NCBI RefSeq assembly: GCF_009649745.1 | Contig: NZ_WJNG01000002.1 | Coordinates: forward strand, 516,151-580,150 | Direction: 5' to 3' | Length of the DNA stretch: 64,000 nucleotides | Source of the DNA: Aquibacillus halophilus | GTDB lineage: Bacteria; Bacillota; Bacilli; Bacillales; Amphibacillaceae | In this document: in pieces, positions 55,483 through 63,869 of the stretch | Layout: each line of letters begins with the position of its first letter | How positions within the stretch are numbered: position 1 is the first letter of the stretch | Position numbers and translations under genes: made by a program | Notes under the pieces: generated by a model | Databases searched by the model: none | Seen by the model: only the letters and a program-made list of their open reading frames with translations | Told to the model about the DNA's origin: nothing

Positions 55483-55544
55483 TTTATCATTTATCGTAGT
55501 TTCAGCATGGCGGAAAAAACAACCAGGTAAACTTTTTTGTTAAT

Positions 55545-55576
55545 AAGAGACAAAAGAATAGTTTCTTTTGTCTCTT
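55545..55576. terminator. Bidirectional terminator
   Basis: AAGAGACAAAAGAA and TTCTTTTGTCTCTT pair with a 4-nt loop, between the hydrolase and the convergent Spo0E-like gene. Confidence 0.88.
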
Positions 55577-55580
55577 ATTT

Positions 55581-55730
55581 CTATCTTAATTTTTCATAGT
55601 TATTCAGAAGCTCATCAAGCCGTTGTGAAATTTCTAGGATATCTTCCTTATTTGTATTGCTTTGAAAGACTTCATAGAGCCTTAATCTCAGGTATTCAAT
55701 TTGTTCTTCTAGTTCGGTTTTAATATTCAA
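55581..55730 (-). CDS. Spo0E-like aspartyl-phosphate phosphatase
   Basis: 49 residues from a TTG at 55730 with a GGGG site before it. The sequence LEEQIEYLRLRLYEVF, then DILEISQRLDELLNNYEK, is the Spo0E two-helix hairpin with the SQxLD signature. Members take phosphate from Spo0A-P and delay sporulation. This suggests the host sporulates. The gene is below the size that most callers accept. Confidence 0.82.
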   Translation of the reverse strand: MNIKTELEEQIEYLRLRLYEVFQSNTNKEDILEISQRLDELLNNYEKLR

Positions 55731-55857
55731 CTGTATCCCCACTTATCTAGGTAGTATTAAACTAATATTATACTGCTTAGCCTCTATTTTATAAGAAAAT
55801 TAATAGATTGTACTTAGTATACAGTAGAATGAGTAAAAAAGTTTCAAAAATACAGAA

Positions 55858-55886
55858 AAGAGAAAAGCAAAATTTGCTTTTCTCTT
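55858..55886 (-). terminator. Terminator of the amino-acid transporter operon
   Basis: AAGAGAAAAGCAAA and TTTGCTTTTCTCTT form a 14-bp stem; it lies just past the last gene of the minus-strand operon. Confidence 0.85.
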
Positions 55887-55893
55887 AAAATTA

Positions 55894-56664
55894 TTACAAG
55901 ATTTGAGACAGGAAGAGCTTAGTTCTCTCATGTTGCGGATTATCAAATAATTCTGTAGGTGTACCAGTTTCTATGATTTCTCCTTCATCAAAAAGAACAA
56001 TACGATCAGCTACCTCGCGAGCAAAACCCATCTCATGCGTGACTACCAACATCGTAATTCCGGATCTAGCAAGTTCCTTCATTACATCTAAAACTTCTTT
56101 GATCATTTCAGGATCGAGGGCAGAGGTTGGTTCATCAAATAACATGATTTCCGGTTGCATTGCAAGTGCCCTTGCAATGGCCACACGTTGCTGTTGTCCA
56201 CCAGACAATTGACCGGGATATTTATGTGCTTGTTCTGGTATTCCTACACGTTCTAGTAGTTCGAACGCTTCCTTTTCTGCTTCCGCTTTAGGTTTTTTTC
56301 TAACCCAAATGGGTGCTAAGGTAATGTTTTTTAGAATGGTCATGTGAGGGAAGAGGTTAAACTGCTGAAATACCATCCCTGTTTCTCTTCGAATAGCTTC
56401 GATATTTTTAACATCATGAGATAAATTAATACCATCGATATGGATTTGGCCTTTTTGAATTTCTTCTAATGCGTTGATTGTTCGAATAAAGGTTGATTTT
56501 CCGGAACCTGATGGTCCCAAGATAACCACAACTTCTCCCTTGGTTACTGAGAGGGAAACATCCTTTAATACATGGAGACTACCAAACCATTTATTTACTT
56601 TGTCACAAGCAATTATTTCTTCTCCCTCTTTGGCTTTAGTAACTTGTAATTTAGTTTGTGCCAT
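55894..56664 (-). CDS. aapP: Amino-acid ABC transporter ATP-binding protein
   Basis: 256 residues, GlnQ/AapP type ABC ATPase: Walker [10 protein letters not shown], signature LSGGQQQR, Walker B IMLFDEP. Last gene of an aapJQMP-type operon. ATG start after AGGAGG. It drives import of amino acids by the two permeases AapQ and AapM with binding protein AapJ. Confidence 0.92.
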   Translation of the reverse strand: MAQTKLQVTKAKEGEEIIACDKVNKWFGSLHVLKDVSLSVTKGEVVVILGPSGSGKSTFIRTINALEEIQKGQIHIDGINLSHDVKNIEAIRRETGMVFQQFNLFPHMTILKNITLAPIWVRKKPKAEAEKEAFELLERVGIPEQAHKYPGQLSGGQQQRVAIARALAMQPEIMLFDEPTSALDPEMIKEVLDVMKELARSGITMLVVTHEMGFAREVADRIVLFDEGEIIETGTPTELFDNPQHERTKLFLSQIL

Positions 56665-56688
56665 TTGAATTTCCTCCTAATAATAAGA

Positions 56689-57894
56689 TTAACGCTCACC
56701 AACGCCAAGTGATTTTTCTAAGCGGCGACTGGAGTATGACATAGAATAGGCGATAACCCAGTAAACAAGTGCAATGAATACGTAAACCTCCATATGTCTT
56801 CCTAAAAATTCAGGGTTTGCTTTAACCGTTTGTGCAATTCCAAGTAAATCAATTAAACCAACAATTGCCACTAACGTTGTATCTTTAAACATGGATATAC
56901 TTTGACCAACTATAGCTGGTATAACTGCTCGTAATGCCTGTGGCATAATAATAAAGGCCATAGAATGAACAGGGTTCAAACCGATTGCTTTGGCAGCTTC
57001 GAATTGTCCTCGTTGTAATGATTGTAACCCACCGCGCACATTTTCAGCCATGTAGGCTGCTGTGAAAAGAGTGGCACCGATCATTACTCGAATCACATTA
57101 TTGATTTCGAACCCCTCGGGTAGGAATAAAGGTATCATGATTTGTGCCATGAAAAACACTGTAATAAGTGGAATCCCTCTAATAATCTCAATATAGGTAA
57201 TGCAAAAGTACTTGATAATAGGAAGTTTACTAGTTCTACCTAATGCTAATAAAATTCCAATTGGGAATGAACCAAGAATTGCAACAACTGAAATGAGTAG
57301 GGTTAATAATAATCCACCCCAAATATTTGTTTTAACCGGTGAAAAAACTCCAAATCCATTTAATAAGAATATAATTAATGGGAAAGAAATAAACCAACCG
57401 ACTAATGTAATAGCTTTACTTTTTGGAAGTCTAGGACCGATAAAGTATCCTGCTAATATTATTGCTATATTTATTGCCAACCACATTTTACCTGTCGATG
57501 ATACAAACGGTACAATAGTGTGAACCAAGTAAAGAAGCATGAGCACAATCGATAGATTTCTTATTGTTCCTTTCCATATACCTGCAGATAATCCAAATAA
57601 AAGGGACACAAAGCCTAAACAGGTCCATACTCGCCATAGCTGATCAATAGTATATTGTCCTACCATAAATAATCGGTAGTTTTCAGTGACGACAGCCCAT
57701 TGTGCAGTAGTGAAAACCCAAGTTATACTGCCCTTGAGGATAAAGTAAATGACTAAGACCGAGACTACTGTCAGTATCGAATTAAAAAAACTATTAAATA
57801 AATTTTTCTTCAACCATCCGTTAATTCCCAAAGTGGACTTAGGAGGTTCTAATGTCTGCTTTACAGATTCTTCAGGCTTTAGACTGGAGCTCAT
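56689..57894 (-). CDS. aapM: Amino-acid ABC transporter permease, AapM type
   Basis: 401 residues, much longer than a normal GlnP permease, as expected for AapM. A long N-terminal part with about four extra helices precedes the permease domain with LARGNTSKLP-like and EIIRGIPLITVFFMAQ (the amino-acid permease Q/G box), and the EAA loop QFEAAKAIGLNPVHSMAFIIMPQALR near 298-323. Starts 5 nt after the aapQ stop. It pairs with AapQ. Cargo is probably a broad set of L-amino acids. Confidence 0.9.
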   Translation of the reverse strand: MSSSLKPEESVKQTLEPPKSTLGINGWLKKNLFNSFFNSILTVVSVLVIYFILKGSITWVFTTAQWAVVTENYRLFMVGQYTIDQLWRVWTCLGFVSLLFGLSAGIWKGTIRNLSIVLMLLYLVHTIVPFVSSTGKMWLAINIAIILAGYFIGPRLPKSKAITLVGWFISFPLIIFLLNGFGVFSPVKTNIWGGLLLTLLISVVAILGSFPIGILLALGRTSKLPIIKYFCITYIEIIRGIPLITVFFMAQIMIPLFLPEGFEINNVIRVMIGATLFTAAYMAENVRGGLQSLQRGQFEAAKAIGLNPVHSMAFIIMPQALRAVIPAIVGQSISMFKDTTLVAIVGLIDLLGIAQTVKANPEFLGRHMEVYVFIALVYWVIAYSMSYSSRRLEKSLGVGER

Positions 57895-57898
57895 ATAA

Positions 57899-59071
57899 TC
57901 ACCTCTCTACTATTTGAGTCTTTTTGTTGAAGTAGTTCATAAACCAGGATGTTAGTAAACTCAAAGTTAAATATACTAGAATCATGATTAAAACCATTTC
58001 AACTGCTCGGCCAGTTTGGTTTAATGTTGTATTTCCTACAAAAACTAAGTCAGCGTAACCTACTGCAATTGCCAAACTCGAGTTTTTTGTTAAGTTCAAG
58101 TACTGACTTGTAACTGGGGGAATAATGATCCGGATAGCCTGTGGAAAAATAACTAATCGCATTATTGTTGAAGATTTTACTCCTAACGCTTTAGCTGCCT
58201 CCACTTGTCCTTTTGAAACTGATAATATTCCACCACGAACGATTTCAGCGATATATGTAGCTGTGTAAACCGTTAAACCGATAAGAATGGCTAAAAATTC
58301 AGGGGTTAAGGTGTGACCACCCTCAAAGTTAAAATTTCCAAGGACAGGGACTGTTATATTTGCTGGCCCCTGTTGAGTAATGATAAAAGCTATTACTAAT
58401 GATGCAACTAACGAACCAATTGCCCAAACAAACGGATATTTTCTTTTACCAGAAGTGATTTGAGATTTTAGCATTTTTCTCCAAAGCGTAAAAGCGAGAA
58501 CAATACCTAGTAAAAATAGTATTATCCAAATTACTGTTCCCGAATTAGCTTCAAACCACGGAATTGAAGCACCGCGATTACTTAAGTGAAATGAACCGAT
58601 TGTGATACTTTCTTTTACCTGTGGAAGTTGAAGAAAGACCGCAAAATACCAAATGAAAATTTGGACAAGCAATGGTGTGTTTCTGAAAATTTCAATGTAC
58701 AGTCCAGCTATTTTCTGTACTAGCCAGTTAGTAGAAAGTCGAGAAATACCAACAAAAACACCAATTAATGTTGCGAAAATAACGCCAATTACCGATACTT
58801 TAATTGTATTTAATATACCCACTAGTACGGCCCGTTTATATGTATCTGTAGGTTGGTAGTCGATTAGTGCTTCAGTAATATTGAAAGACGCCGTCCCGTT
58901 TAAAAAACCAAAGCCAACTTCCATGCCTTGTCGTGCTAATCCATTTAATGCATTGTTTATTAAAAATCCACCTGTAACTAATACTATGATTACAAATAAA
59001 ATTTGAAGTAGAATTGGTATAATTCGATTATCTCTCCAAAAGGGAGTGGATACGTTATTTTGTTTTGCCAT
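57899..59071 (-). CDS. aapQ: Amino-acid ABC transporter permease, AapQ type
   Basis: 390 residues with an inserted long loop as in AapQ. N-terminal helix, then EIFRNTPLLVQIFIWYFAVF (permease box), a long middle part, and the EAA loop QVEAAKALGVKSSTIMRLVIFPQAIR. Partner of AapM, and with it forms the membrane channel. The start ATG follows GAGAGGTG. A hairpin at 59101 separates it from aapJ. Confidence 0.9.
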   Translation of the reverse strand: MAKQNNVSTPFWRDNRIIPILLQILFVIIVLVTGGFLINNALNGLARQGMEVGFGFLNGTASFNITEALIDYQPTDTYKRAVLVGILNTIKVSVIGVIFATLIGVFVGISRLSTNWLVQKIAGLYIEIFRNTPLLVQIFIWYFAVFLQLPQVKESITIGSFHLSNRGASIPWFEANSGTVIWIILFLLGIVLAFTLWRKMLKSQITSGKRKYPFVWAIGSLVASLVIAFIITQQGPANITVPVLGNFNFEGGHTLTPEFLAILIGLTVYTATYIAEIVRGGILSVSKGQVEAAKALGVKSSTIMRLVIFPQAIRIIIPPVTSQYLNLTKNSSLAIAVGYADLVFVGNTTLNQTGRAVEMVLIMILVYLTLSLLTSWFMNYFNKKTQIVER

Positions 59072-59100
59072 TATTTTTCACCTCTCAGCTAACTAAAATG

Positions 59101-59141
59101 AAAGGACCTGCCCCAAACGAAGCAGGAAGAGCAGGTCCTTT
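59101..59141 (-). terminator. Intercistronic hairpin between aapJ and aapQ
   Basis: AAAGGACCTGC and GCAGGTCCTTT pair over a 19-nt loop; the minus-strand T run is weak. It could act as an attenuator or protect the binding-protein mRNA, so that more AapJ than channel is made, but this is inference. Confidence 0.65.
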
Positions 59142-59163
59142 TAACTATAAGGTAATCAATTTA

Positions 59164-60303
59164 TTAACGGAAAGGAGGAGAGTATAAAAGTCCTCCATTT
59201 GTCCAGTTCTCATTTAGACCTCTTTCAAGATTAAATACTGTATCAGGACCTAGATGACGTGCAAAAATTTCGTCATAGTTACCAACATGTTTGATAACTC
59301 GATAAGCAAAGTCGTTAGGTAGACCCATCATAGCCCCAAGTTCACCTTCATTGCCCAAGAATCGACGAATAACTGGATCTTCACTATCCATGAACTCCTC
59401 AATGTTTTCAGAGTTAATTCCAAGTTCTTCCGCTTCAATTGTAGCAAATGTTACCCATTTAACAATGTTGAACCATTGATCATCACCTTGTCTTACAGTA
59501 GGACCAAGTGGTTCTTTAGAAAGAGCCTCAGACAAAATTTTGTGTGCCTCTGGTTCAGTTAAAGTTGCTTGCCTGGAAACTAGACCAGATTTATCAGTTG
59601 TCCACGCGTCAACACTACCACTCTCGTATGCTTCTACTAGGGAATCACTATCGTCAAATACGACTTGTTCGTAAGTAATTCCTAATTTTCTGAATTGGTC
59701 CGCTAGGTTAAGCTCAGTAGTTGTACCTGTTTCCACACCAATACGTGCACCTTCTAGTTCCGCTAATGTTGTAATACCACTTTCTTTTGTTACCATGATG
59801 CCTTGACCATCATAGAATGTAGTTGGTGCGAAGTGTGTACCTAACTCAGTATCACGAGTAGTAGTCCAAGTCGTATTACGAATCAGTATATCAATTTCAC
59901 CAGTTTGTAATGCAGTAAAACGTTCTTGTGCTGATAGTGGTCTAACTTCGATTGCCTCAGGATCATCAAAAATAGCAGCAGCAATTGCTTTACCGAAGTC
60001 AACATCGAAGCCTACGTTTTCACCATCAGAGTTAACATAGCCAAATCCAGGTAATTGACCGTTACCACCAACTACCACGTAACCTCTGTCTTCAACAGTA
60101 GCTAATGTTGAACCTTCTGTAGAACTTTCCCCTTCATCTCCTGAAGTAGTATCAGACCCGCCATCATCAGATCCACCATCATCAGTTGTGCTAGGCTCGT
60201 CCGTGCTAGCATCTTCATCTGATGTACATCCAGCTAAGAAAAGAGCAAAAATAAGAAATAGACTAGCTAAAAGAACCGATAAAGAATTTTTTCTTTTCCC
60301 CAA
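59164..60303 (-). CDS. aapJ: Amino-acid ABC transporter substrate-binding lipoprotein
   Basis: 379 residues. Lipoprotein signal ending LFLAGC with Cys26, then a long Asp/Ser/Gly/Thr-rich linker (about 27-65), then a type 2 periplasmic binding fold: RGYVVVGGNGQLPGFGY, GFDVDFGKAIAAAIF, and ITTLAELEGARIGVETGTT. Gram-positive version of AapJ. First gene of the operon. The acidic linker spaces the domain from the membrane. Amino-acid specificity is not readable. Confidence 0.9.
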   Translation of the reverse strand: MGKRKNSLSVLLASLFLIFALFLAGCTSDEDASTDEPSTTDDGGSDDGGSDTTSGDEGESSTEGSTLATVEDRGYVVVGGNGQLPGFGYVNSDGENVGFDVDFGKAIAAAIFDDPEAIEVRPLSAQERFTALQTGEIDILIRNTTWTTTRDTELGTHFAPTTFYDGQGIMVTKESGITTLAELEGARIGVETGTTTELNLADQFRKLGITYEQVVFDDSDSLVEAYESGSVDAWTTDKSGLVSRQATLTEPEAHKILSEALSKEPLGPTVRQGDDQWFNIVKWVTFATIEAEELGINSENIEEFMDSEDPVIRRFLGNEGELGAMMGLPNDFAYRVIKHVGNYDEIFARHLGPDTVFNLERGLNENWTNGGLLYSPPFR

Positions 60304-60687
60304 AACAATTCCCCCTTTTTTTTAGTCCCATAAGAATGAACTTAACATCGTTATGTAATTAAACATAACATCCAATGATCTAAAATAATTAGAAAATTGG
60401 ATTTATTTAATTATAATCGTACATGCAAGTGCATTTCAAGTTATTTTCTAAATCTTTTAAAAATTATGACAATTTTAAAAGTAATATATTTAAAATAGTG
60501 TATATGCATAAAAGGTTAAAGCGATTTCATTTTTGGGGATTTTGATTATATAAATTTACTTAATTTTGTAGTTATAAGCTTTCTAATAGTATATTTTTCT
60601 ATAAATGATTAATGAAGTTACATAATATAACATGTATGAGGAAAACTATTAAAAAAATCCCATATGAAGTGTTGGTGAGGTGAATTA
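60304..60687. other. Divergent promoter region
   Basis: About 385 bp of AT-rich DNA between aapJ (leftward) and the secreted-protein gene (rightward). No ORF, RNA or clear operator was recognised. Confidence 0.45.
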
Positions 60688-61038
60688 ATGAAACTAAAAT
60701 TAGTACTATTAATGTCTTTTGCTATAGCCTGTGCCGTTTCGATGAGCACAGTAGAGGCCAAGCACGCTGATTTAGACGAGGAAAGTAAGATAACAGTCTA
60801 TGAAAAGGAAAGACAGTTAAACAAAACTCCGCATAATTGGAAGAAAACAAGTTCTCAATTTGAAATGGTACATGCAGATACACATGAATACACGGTTTGG
60901 CACAATTTCATAAAAAAAACTAGAAAATGTGATATCACTCATAGAATGAAAACGGATGTATGGTATTGCGAATTCCATAACCATACAAAATCGGAGACTT
61001 CATTAGAAGAGACAATTCATAGTAATAGACACTCTTAA
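60688..61038 (+). CDS. Secreted protein of unknown function
   Basis: 116 residues. Signal peptide of about 24 residues, ending in VEA with cleavage before KHADL. The mature part is about 92 residues, rich in His and Lys, with two Cys (KTRKCDITH and VWYCEFHNH) 19 residues apart that may form a disulfide, and many His (NHTKSETS and SNRHS tail). No family recognised. ATG after GGTGAGGTG. Single gene. Confidence 0.7.
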   Translation: MKLKLVLLMSFAIACAVSMSTVEAKHADLDEESKITVYEKERQLNKTPHNWKKTSSQFEMVHADTHEYTVWHNFIKKTRKCDITHRMKTDVWYCEFHNHTKSETSLEETIHSNRHS

Positions 61039-61154
61039 TAGTATTGTCTTAAAAAGAGTAGGGGAGAGGTTTAAATAGGTATGTTTTTACTGACATGATT
61101 ACCTCATAGACTCTTTATTATGATGTCATGAAAATATTCACTGTAGATGTAAAT

Positions 61155-61197
61155 AAGAATGCAAGTAGCATATGTAAAATAAGCTACTTGCATTCTT
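61155..61197 (-). terminator. Terminator of the sortase operon
   Basis: AAGAATGCAAGTAGC and GCTACTTGCATTCTT, a 15-bp perfect stem with a 13-nt loop, right after the sortase stop. Confidence 0.88.
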
Positions 61198-61830
61198 TTA
61201 ATTGGCTATGGCTGTAACTACTAATCTTTCCTCATGTGTTCCTTTAAGAGGATTAAAGGTTCCTGTACAGGTAATCAACTGAAGTCTTGTTTTCGAAGTA
61301 TAACCAAATATTTCTTCAATAGGACCTTGATCATAAGGATAACTTTGTTTTTTAATTACTTTATATACGACTTCTTCTTTTCCATTGGTAATTACAATTT
61401 CGTCGTTAGTAGATATTTTGTATAGATTGGAGAATACTCCTGGTCCAAGAAAACCATTTACATGTCCAACTAGAACTGTATTTCCTGTTTGGCCAGGCTT
61501 TGATCCATTACTAAACCAACCAACTATTTCAATATCGCTTGGAATTTCAACTGTACCATCATCTTTTAGACCAACAGGAATAGTGCTAGCTTCAATTTCC
61601 AAGGCTGGAATTGACAGATTCGATGGTTCAATACCAGGCTCAGGTGTTACAGTAATGGTCTCTAAAGGTTGCTCTTCTTTGACCGCTTTTTCCTGGTTTG
61701 TATTATCCTCTTTTACTGATTCAAGTTTAAACTTGTTTGAATCCGTTTTCTCTTCATGTGAGGAAGGCTCTATTTGTTGGCAACCAGTCAACAAAAATAA
61801 AAGTAAAGCAATTTTAGGATTGAGATACAT
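61198..61830 (-). CDS. Class F sortase, lipoprotein-anchored
   Basis: 210 residues from the ATG at 61830. The N-terminus reads as a lipoprotein signal with LLTGC (Cys17), not the usual uncleaved anchor. Sortase catalytic residues are visible: His123 in LVGHVNGF, Cys188 in LITCTGTF, Arg202 in EERLVV. Small single-domain class F (SrtF-like), with a Glu/Lys linker from 25 to 75. The start lies 17 bp before the stop of the preceding DUF4397 gene, so translation is coupled. Its natural substrate is likely that protein. Confidence 0.88.
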   Translation of the reverse strand: MYLNPKIALLLFLLTGCQQIEPSSHEEKTDSNKFKLESVKEDNTNQEKAVKEEQPLETITVTPEPGIEPSNLSIPALEIEASTIPVGLKDDGTVEIPSDIEIVGWFSNGSKPGQTGNTVLVGHVNGFLGPGVFSNLYKISTNDEIVITNGKEEVVYKVIKKQSYPYDQGPIEEIFGYTSKTRLQLITCTGTFNPLKGTHEERLVVTAIAN

Positions 61831-62620
61831 TTCTTCTTTTAACAAGAAAGTAAGAAAATCCAATTCCTATAAGTAGGAGAGGCAATAGATAGATTGCTAA
61901 TCCTGTAATACTTGCATTTCCTGTTTCGGGCATCTCACTAGGCATTGATGTTGATGATGGATCTGCAAGTACAATAACATCTAACGGTGGCTCTCCACTA
62001 GCTAATCCAACTGCAAGAACTGAATAAATAGTGTTTTCTTTTAATTTAGTACTCGGTAAAGATAGAACAACATCCTCAGTTCCAGAAACTCTTACTTCTA
62101 AGTCTAGAGTAGCTGGATCAAGCTCTGCGTAATCAGTAACATCTTTAAACTCTGCATTTTCAAATAACACATCGCCACCTGTTACGGCTACATCAACTGC
62201 GGGTGCATCAGGAGAAAAATGTCCTACACGTATTTTAGCTTTTCCCTCTGTTGTCATCATATCATCAGATAGTACAGATACTTCTAAGTTTTCTAGGTTG
62301 TTTATAGCAAGGGCTGTATAAGCTTGGTCTGACTCAACTGATAAAGTGGTGGTTAATACAGGTTCACCATCAGCAACGGTACCGGCAGCATAAATGCTGA
62401 CCTCATGATCACCAGCAGGAACCATTAAGTAATCTGTTGCGATTTTAAATGTAGCATTCTCTACAACCGTATTTCCGTTTACAGTGATGTCTACTGCAGG
62501 TGCATCTGGGGATGCATGAACGATTCGAACTTTAGCCTGGTCGTGATTGTCTGCTAAAGTAGCACTTCCAAACATGGTACAAACTAACGCGAAAATTACT
62601 GTTACTACTAATTTTTTCAT
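61814..62620 (-). CDS. DUF4397 surface protein with sorting signal
   Basis: 268 residues from the ATG at 62620 (AAAGGAG upstream). Signal peptide to about residue 23 (ends TLADN), then two DUF4397 repeats (VRIVHASPDAPAVDITVNG at about 31-49 and IRVGHFSPDAPAVDVAVTG near 130), and a C-terminal cell-wall sorting region: MPETG at 230-234, a hydrophobic helix and an end with KRRN. The motif has MPETG in the place of LPxTG. It is thus a candidate sortase substrate, covalently attached to the wall. Its stop overlaps the sortase start. Confidence 0.9.
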   Translation of the reverse strand: MKKLVVTVIFALVCTMFGSATLADNHDQAKVRIVHASPDAPAVDITVNGNTVVENATFKIATDYLMVPAGDHEVSIYAAGTVADGEPVLTTTLSVESDQAYTALAINNLENLEVSVLSDDMMTTEGKAKIRVGHFSPDAPAVDVAVTGGDVLFENAEFKDVTDYAELDPATLDLEVRVSGTEDVVLSLPSTKLKENTIYSVLAVGLASGEPPLDVIVLADPSSTSMPSEMPETGNASITGLAIYLLPLLLIGIGFSYFLVKRRNVSQS

Positions 62621-62639
62621 GTGTACACTCTCCTTTAGT

Positions 62640-62692
62640 TTTGTATAAGTAATGTATAATTTAATACAATAGTTATACATTACTTATACAAA
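62640..62692. promoter_or_regulatory. 20-bp perfect inverted repeat upstream of the DUF4397-sortase operon
   Basis: TTTGTATAAGTAATGTATAA (62640-62659) and its exact reverse complement (62673-62692) flank a 13-bp spacer. It ends 20 nt before the start codon of the DUF4397 gene. Each arm is itself nearly palindromic (TATAAGTAATGTATA). It can serve as a double operator or a hairpin in the leader. Confidence 0.75.
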
Positions 62693-62792
62693 GGATAACG
62701 GAGTAAGAATATTCTGTCAACTTAAAAGTTTGCAATTTATTAATTGCAAAACTCGTTATTAATATAAAAGAGTAAGAGAGGAGGGACGAAAT

Positions 62793-62830
62793 AAAAAACA
62801 AATCCTCGATAACCGAGGATTTGTTTTTTT
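62793..62830 (-). terminator. Terminator of the ilv-leu operon
   Basis: AAAACAAATCCTCG and CGAGGATTTGTTTT, with a 5-nt loop and T runs. It immediately follows, and overlaps, the ilvA stop codon. Confidence 0.9.
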
Positions 62831-63869
62831 ATGCTAAGCATGATAAGTGATTGTTAGTTGCCAATTTCTGAATATGGGGCATTCTTGACAGATCCATATT
62901 ACCACCGCTTACTATAATACCACAATGGTTCGAATGAATTCTTTCACCATGAGCAAGTAATGCTGCAAAAGCAGCGGCACCAGCACCTTCAATTAATGAC
63001 TTCTTTCGTTCCAACATGTAGACCATAGCTGAAGCGATATCTTCCTCAGTAACAGTAACCATATCATCCACGTATTTTTCGATTAGTGGAAAAGTTTGAA
63101 TACCCGTTTTTTTCACGGCAATGCCGTCTGCAATAGTCGAGACGGAAGAAAGGGTTGATGGACCAGTATCATGAAACCGATTATACACCGCGCTAGCGGT
63201 GTGAGCTTGCACACCAATAATCTTAATGTTTGGATTAATGAATTTTGCTGCAACAGCGATTCCTGATATTAGTCCACCTCCACCCACAGGAACAATAATC
63301 GTATCAAGCCTAGGCCCTTGCTCAAGCATCTCTAAGGCGATTGTTCCTTGCCCTGCCATGACGTCAGGATCATCGAACGGATGGATAAACACACTGTGTG
63401 ATCGCTTTTGTTCTTCCACAGCAGCCTCATATGCTTCTTGGAAAGAGTCACCTGTTAATACAACTGTTGCTCCGTAATTTCTTGTAGCTTCTATTTTTGC
63501 GTCAGGAGTATGTTCGGACATAAAAATTTTCGCTTCAATACCTCGTTTAGCTGCAGCAAGTGCAACCCCTTGAGCATGATTACCTGCAGAAGCGGCAATG
63601 ACCCCTTTGTATGCCTCTTGGTTTGTTAGTTGTGCTACTTTATAGCTTGCGCCACGTACTTTGAATGCACCTGTCTTCTGTTGGTTTTCCATCTTAAAGT
63701 ACACATTTTTCTCTGTCATATAATTAATTGCCGATGACGTTGTAAGGGGTGTACGATGAATTATTGGCTTTAAATGTTTCATCGCATCCGTGATTTTTGA
63801 ACCTGTTAAGCAATTCCCAATGGTTTCACTCTCCTCTAGACTGTTGTAGTTCTGCTTCAAATTGATCAA
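62829..63869 (-). CDS. ilvA: Threonine ammonia-lyase (dehydratase), no ACT regulatory domain
   Basis: About 330-346 residues. PLP lysine is Lys70 in KTGAFKVRGA (ORF numbering), with SAGNHAQG and VGGGGLISG cofactor loops and SGGNMDLSR at the end. It makes 2-oxobutyrate for isoleucine synthesis. It lacks the C-terminal ACT domain of biosynthetic IlvA, like TdcB. The start is not clear: TTG at 63869 overlaps leuD by 44 nt and has no ribosome site, while an ATT at 63821 lies 9 nt after GAGGAG. It follows leuD directly, as in Bacillus ilvBHC-leuABCD(-ilvA) operons. Confidence 0.9.
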   Translation of the reverse strand: MINLKQNYNSLEESETIGNCLTGSKITDAMKHLKPIIHRTPLTTSSAINYMTEKNVYFKMENQQKTGAFKVRGASYKVAQLTNQEAYKGVIAASAGNHAQGVALAAAKRGIEAKIFMSEHTPDAKIEATRNYGATVVLTGDSFQEAYEAAVEEQKRSHSVFIHPFDDPDVMAGQGTIALEMLEQGPRLDTIIVPVGGGGLISGIAVAAKFINPNIKIIGVQAHTASAVYNRFHDTGPSTLSSVSTIADGIAVKKTGIQTFPLIEKYVDDMVTVTEEDIASAMVYMLERKKSLIEGAGAAAFAALLAHGERIHSNHCGIIVSGGNMDLSRMPHIQKLATNNHLSCLA

